Positions 60,785 through 64,000 of a stretch of 64,000 nucleotides of DNA are shown here, piece after piece. Position 1 is the first letter of the stretch. Each line of letters starts with the position of its first letter. Source of the stretch: Streptomyces vietnamensis (lineage in GTDB: Bacteria; Actinomycetota; Actinomycetes; Streptomycetales; Streptomycetaceae); the NCBI RefSeq assembly GCF_000830005.1, contig NZ_CP010407.1, positions 3,515,001-3,579,000 on the forward strand, given 5' to 3'. Below the pieces are notes generated by a model. That model worked only from the letters and a program-made list of their open reading frames with translations, ran no database searches and was not told the DNA's origin. The translations under genes and the position numbers were made by a program.

Positions 60785-62328
60785 TTGGCGGTCTCCTTCT
60801 TCCGGGAGGTACGGGCGGACTTCGGGGCCGGCTCGGGCTTGGGCGCCGGCGCCGGCCTGGGCGCGCGGATCACCTCGTACTCGGAGAGGTCGACCTGCCG
60901 GGTCTCGCGCCGGAACTCGGCCGTGGTGCCCGGCCACAGGGTGGTGTTGCGGCCGTTGGCGTCGAGGTACCAGCTGTTGCAGCCGCCGGCCTTCCAGACG
61001 GTCCGCTCCATCCGGGACTGGACCTTGCGGTTCCAGGCGTTCACGGCGGAGGGGCGGACGGCGAGGGCGGTGCGGCCGCCGAGGATGTCGATCTGGCGGA
61101 GGTAGTCGGCCATGTAGTTCAGCTGGGACTCGATCATGAGGATCATGGAGGAGTTCCCGAGGCCGGTGTTCGGCCCGATGATCATCATGAGGTTGGGGAA
61201 GCCGCCGGCGGTGGCCCCGCGCAGCACCTTGACCCCGTCCTTCCAGGACTCGGCGAGCGTGTGCCCCTCGGCGCCGACGACGCGGGACGCGATCGGGATG
61301 TCGGTGACGTGGAAGCCCGTGCCGAAGACGATCGCGTCGACCTCGGTCTCGGTGCCGTCGGCGGCGATCACGGTCGAGCCGCGGACCTCGCGGAGCCCGG
61401 AGGCGACGACGTCCACATTGGGCTGGGCGAGCGCCGGGTAGTACGTGTTGGAGAGCAGGATCCGCTTGCAGCCGATGCGGTACGAGGGCGTCAGCTTGGC
61501 CCGCAGCTCCGGGTCCTTGATGGAGCGCGCGATGTTGGCCTTGGCGAGCTTCTCGACCAGGCCGAGTTCGTTCGGGTGCTTGGTGAAGGCGCCGACCTGC
61601 AGCTCGCGGATGCCCCAGAGGAGGCCCCGGCGCAGGGTCGCCGTGGCCGGGAGCGTGCGGTGGAGCCAGCGCTCGGCGCCGCTGATCGAGCGGTCCATGC
61701 GGGGCATGACCCACGGGGGCGTGCGCTGGAAGAGGGTGAGCCTGCCGACCTCGCGCTGGATCTCCGGCACGATCTGGATGGCGGAGGCGCCGGTGCCGAC
61801 CATGGCGACGCGCTTGCCGCGCAGGTCGTAGTCGTGGTCCCACCGCGCCGAGTGGAAGACCTTGCCGGGGAAGTCGGCGAGGCCCGGGATGTCGGGGATC
61901 TGCGGGTCGGAGAGCGGCCCGGCGGCGGAGATGAGGACCTCGGCGCTGAAGGTGCCGCCGCTGGTCTCGATCTCCCAGCGCAGCGCCTCCGCGTCCCACT
62001 CCGCCCGCAGCATCTCGTGGTTCAGGCGCAGGTGCGGACGGATCCCGAAGGTGTCGGTGACGTGCTCCAGGTAGGCGCGGATGTGGCGCTGTCCGGAGAA
62101 GGTCCGGGGCCAGTCCGGGTTGGGCGCGAAGGAGAAGGAGTAGAGGTGGGAGGGGACGTCGCAGGCGCAGCCGGGGTAGCTGTTGTCGCGCCAGGCGCCG
62201 CCCACGGAGTCGGCCCGCTCCAGGACGACGAAGTCGGTGATCCCCTCGCGGCGCAGCCGGACGGCGGCCCCGATGCCGCCGAATCCCGACCCGATCACCG
62301 CCACCCGTACGTGCTCGTGCTTCGCCAT
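60781..62328 (-). CDS. Flavin-containing (Baeyer-Villiger-type) monooxygenase
   Basis: This 515-residue class B flavoprotein has the FAD motif GSGFGGIGAAVRL near residue 13, the BVMO-like fingerprint FPGKVFHSARWDHD (FxGxxxHxxxWD), the NADPH motif GTGASAIQ and the second Rossmann-associated ATGxH-like FGTGFHVTDIP. The enzymes insert oxygen next to a ketone, giving esters or lactones. The last 35 residues are a Pro/Lys-rich tail (APRPAPAPKPEPAPK). The ATG at 62328 follows GGGAGG. Divergent from a MerR regulator. Gene order matches the mycobacterial mymA-lipR-sadH type. Confidence 0.92.
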   Translation of the reverse strand: MAKHEHVRVAVIGSGFGGIGAAVRLRREGITDFVVLERADSVGGAWRDNSYPGCACDVPSHLYSFSFAPNPDWPRTFSGQRHIRAYLEHVTDTFGIRPHLRLNHEMLRAEWDAEALRWEIETSGGTFSAEVLISAAGPLSDPQIPDIPGLADFPGKVFHSARWDHDYDLRGKRVAMVGTGASAIQIVPEIQREVGRLTLFQRTPPWVMPRMDRSISGAERWLHRTLPATATLRRGLLWGIRELQVGAFTKHPNELGLVEKLAKANIARSIKDPELRAKLTPSYRIGCKRILLSNTYYPALAQPNVDVVASGLREVRGSTVIAADGTETEVDAIVFGTGFHVTDIPIASRVVGAEGHTLAESWKDGVKVLRGATAGGFPNLMMIIGPNTGLGNSSMILMIESQLNYMADYLRQIDILGGRTALAVRPSAVNAWNRKVQSRMERTVWKAGGCNSWYLDANGRNTTLWPGTTAEFRRETRQVDLSEYEVIRAPRPAPAPKPEPAPKSARTSRKKETAK

Positions 62329-62459
62329 GCCGCCTCCCGCGCGCCCGGCCAATTACGCCAGCAATCACTGGCACAGTCGGGACTGTAGAGCAGCTCCATA
62401 CCGAGCGGTAGGGGTACGGCGAGGGAAAGTTACCGGCGGTACAACTTAGGCTGGCGGGT

Positions 62460-63203
62460 GTGGCAGAAGGATCACGTCCCGAGACGGACGCACAGGACGA
62501 CCCGCGCGAGCCGAACGCCGGCGTACCCGCGCCCCACACGGGCGGGCCGGCCGCGGGCACACCCGCGCCCCGCGAGTACCGCATGGAGGAACTCGCCTCC
62601 GCCGCCGGCATCACCGTGCGCACCCTGCGCTTCTACCGCGAGCGCGGCCTGATCCCGCCGCCCCGCCGCGAGGGCCGCATCGCCTGGTACGACGACAACC
62701 ACCTGGCCCGGCTGCGCACCATCGCCGCCCTCCTGGAGCGCGGCCACACCCTCAACGGCATCGCCGACCTCACCACCGCCTTCGAGAGCGGCCGCAACGT
62801 CCGCGAGGTCCTCGCCCTCCCCGCCCCCTCCGAGGAGGAGCCGGTCCGCCTCACCCCCGAGGAGCTCGCCGACCACTTCGCCGGCGAGGTCACCGCCGAG
62901 AACCTCGCCGCCGCCCTCGACCTCGGCTACCTCGTCACCGACGGCGAGGAGATCGTCCACATCAGCCGCCGACTGCTCGACGTCTCCGCCGCCCTGGTCC
63001 GGGAGGGCGTCCCGCTCGCCGAGGTCCTCAAGGCGGGCGCCCGCGTCCGCGAACACGCCGACGCCCTCGCCGAGCTCTTCACCGAACTCCTGCGCGCCCA
63101 CGCGAAGGACGACGACCTGTGGCGGCTGCGCCCGCTGGCGAAGAGCGTGGTGGAGGCGGAGCTCTCACTGGCACTCGACAGGCGGCTGCGCGAGACCCCC
63201 TGA
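62460..63203 (+). CDS. MerR-family regulator
   Basis: In this 247-residue protein an N-terminal Pro/Gly-rich extension of about 39 residues precedes a MerR DNA-binding domain (YRMEELASAAGITVRTLRFY, residues 40-59; RERGLIPPPRREGRIAWYDD). The C-terminal domain is helical (LADHFAGEVTAENLAAALDL). No cysteine cluster is seen, so the effector is unlikely to be a metal or redox. The GTG at 62460 has no ribosome site and the mRNA may be leaderless; an ATG at 62583 inside would remove the extension. It faces the monooxygenase operon across 131 bases and probably regulates it. Confidence 0.88.
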   Translation: MAEGSRPETDAQDDPREPNAGVPAPHTGGPAAGTPAPREYRMEELASAAGITVRTLRFYRERGLIPPPRREGRIAWYDDNHLARLRTIAALLERGHTLNGIADLTTAFESGRNVREVLALPAPSEEEPVRLTPEELADHFAGEVTAENLAAALDLGYLVTDGEEIVHISRRLLDVSAALVREGVPLAEVLKAGARVREHADALAELFTELLRAHAKDDDLWRLRPLAKSVVEAELSLALDRRLRETP

Positions 63204-63220
63204 CGGCCCCGCGCCCCGCC

Positions 63221-64000
63221 CTAGAGCTCGTAGACGGCGGTCACGGGGGCGTGGTCGCTCCACCGCTCGGCATGGGTGGCGGCCCGCTCGACGTAGGCCT
63301 TGACGGCCTTGGCGGCGAGCCCGGGGGTGGCGATCTGGTAATCGATCCGCCAGCCGCTGTCGTTGTCGAAGGCGCGCCCGCGGTAGGACCACCAGGAGTA
63401 GGGCCCCTCCTGCTCGGGGTGGAGCGCCCGCACGACGTCGACGTAGCCGCCGTCGCCCTCGTCGAGGACCCGGCTCAGCCATTCCCGCTCCTCGGGCAGG
63501 AAGCCGGCGTTCTTCTTGTTGGACTTCCAGTTCTTGAGGTCGGCCTCGCGGTGGGCGATGTTCCAGTCGCCGCAGACGACGACCTCGCGCCCCTCGGCGG
63601 CGGCACGGGTCCTGAGCTCCTTGAGGTAGGGCAGGAACTCGCTCATGAACCGGTACTTCTCGTCCTGGCGCTCGGTGCCGACCTCGCCGGAGGGCAGGTA
63701 GAGGCTGGCGACGGTCACGCCGGGCAGGTCGGCCTCGACGTACCGGCCGCTGGAGTCGAACTCGGCGGACCCGAAGCCGATCCGTACGGCGTCGGGCTCG
63801 CGGCGGGTGTAGAGGGAGACGCCGGCGCGCCCCTTGGCGGCGGCGGGGGCGTGGACGGTGAACCAGCCCTCGGGGCTGCGCACCTCCTCGGGCAGCTGCG
63901 CCTCCTCGGCGCGGACCTCCTGGAGGCAGACGGCGTCGGCGGAGGTGCCGGCCAGCCACTCGACGAAGCCCTTCTTGGCGGCGGCGCGGAGACCATTGAC
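63221..64000 (-). CDS. xthA: Exodeoxyribonuclease III, 5'-truncated by window edge
   Basis: The visible 259 codons start inside the protein (VNGLRAAAKKGFVEWLAG) and include CLQEVRAEE with the catalytic glutamate, RIGFGSAEFDSSGRYVEAD, VCGDWNIAHREADLKN, WWSYRGRAFDNDSGWRIDYQ and the final WSDHAPVTAVYEL. These are the metal- and phosphate-binding motifs of the ExoIII/APE family of AP endonucleases in base excision repair. The start codon lies beyond base 64000, judging by family length only a few residues away. Confidence 0.95.
   Translation of the reverse strand, partial: VNGLRAAAKKGFVEWLAGTSADAVCLQEVRAEEAQLPEEVRSPEGWFTVHAPAAAKGRAGVSLYTRREPDAVRIGFGSAEFDSSGRYVEADLPGVTVASLYLPSGEVGTERQDEKYRFMSEFLPYLKELRTRAAAEGREVVVCGDWNIAHREADLKNWKSNKKNAGFLPEEREWLSRVLDEGDGGYVDVVRALHPEQEGPYSWWSYRGRAFDNDSGWRIDYQIATPGLAAKAVKAYVERAATHAERWSDHAPVTAVYEL

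Overview
The window looks like a piece of a Streptomyces chromosome. GC content is very high and third codon positions are GC-rich. GTG and TTG starts and 4-base start/stop overlaps are common. The gene set is typical of the genus: a galT-galE-galK operon, the divergent tam/tamR pair, an SsgA-like sporulation protein, RpfB, an actinobacterial protein O-mannosyltransferase (PMT), a tricorn protease and a cbiMQO metal transporter. No rRNA genes or CRISPR arrays are visible. The species cannot be named from the sequence.

Region by region. 1-3.4 kb: a tandem pair of secreted FG-GAP/VCBS-repeat proteins, the first cut by the window edge. 3.4-5.7 kb: tam and its MarR regulator tamR around a multi-site operator, then an orphan LuxR-type response regulator. 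5.9-9.1 kb: galTEK on the minus strand, with a second, degenerate LuxR-type regulator upstream. 10-20 kb: a small secreted protein, a tandem pair of membrane-anchored PQQ-type propeller proteins, an ABC-F ATPase, an acyltransferase-3 membrane protein and a tandem pair of secreted SMP-30-like propellers. 20-27.8 kb: a conserved housekeeping block (ispE, rsmA, rpfB, a TatD nuclease, a zinc-ribbon protein, rsmI, pmt).

27.7-37.7 kb is a 10-kb integrative element inserted into the 3' end of pmt. A 27-bp identity and a duplicated pmt tail with its terminator mark both ends. It carries a tyrosine integrase, an excisionase, a GntR repressor with a 26-bp palindromic operator, an XRE/TPR regulator, an HNH protein, an AAA+ replication-type ATPase and a frameshifted NPCBM surface protein. 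I found no conjugation or phage structural genes. Its intergenic DNA holds many modules built alike: a short conserved core (CTGACCTGC or a variant) flanked on both sides by repeats of a word that differs from module to module. I know of no description of these modules, and they are the most unusual feature of the window.

37.8-48.5 kb is accessory chromosome: a penicillin-binding protein, two YbaK-type deacylases, EamA and LysE exporters, an amino-acid-type 2OG-Fe(II) dioxygenase paired with the LysE exporter, and an insertion scar (truncated SDR, stress proteins GlsB and CsbD, transposase remnant). 48.5-64 kb: cbiMQO, an SsgA-like protein, a TetR-MMPL efflux pair with twin operators shared with a divergent tricorn protease, a GNAT acetyltransferase, a Baeyer-Villiger monooxygenase/hydrolase/SDR operon with a divergent MerR regulator, and exodeoxyribonuclease III running off the end. 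Coordinates and motifs were read by eye; family names rest on motif recognition, not on database searches.
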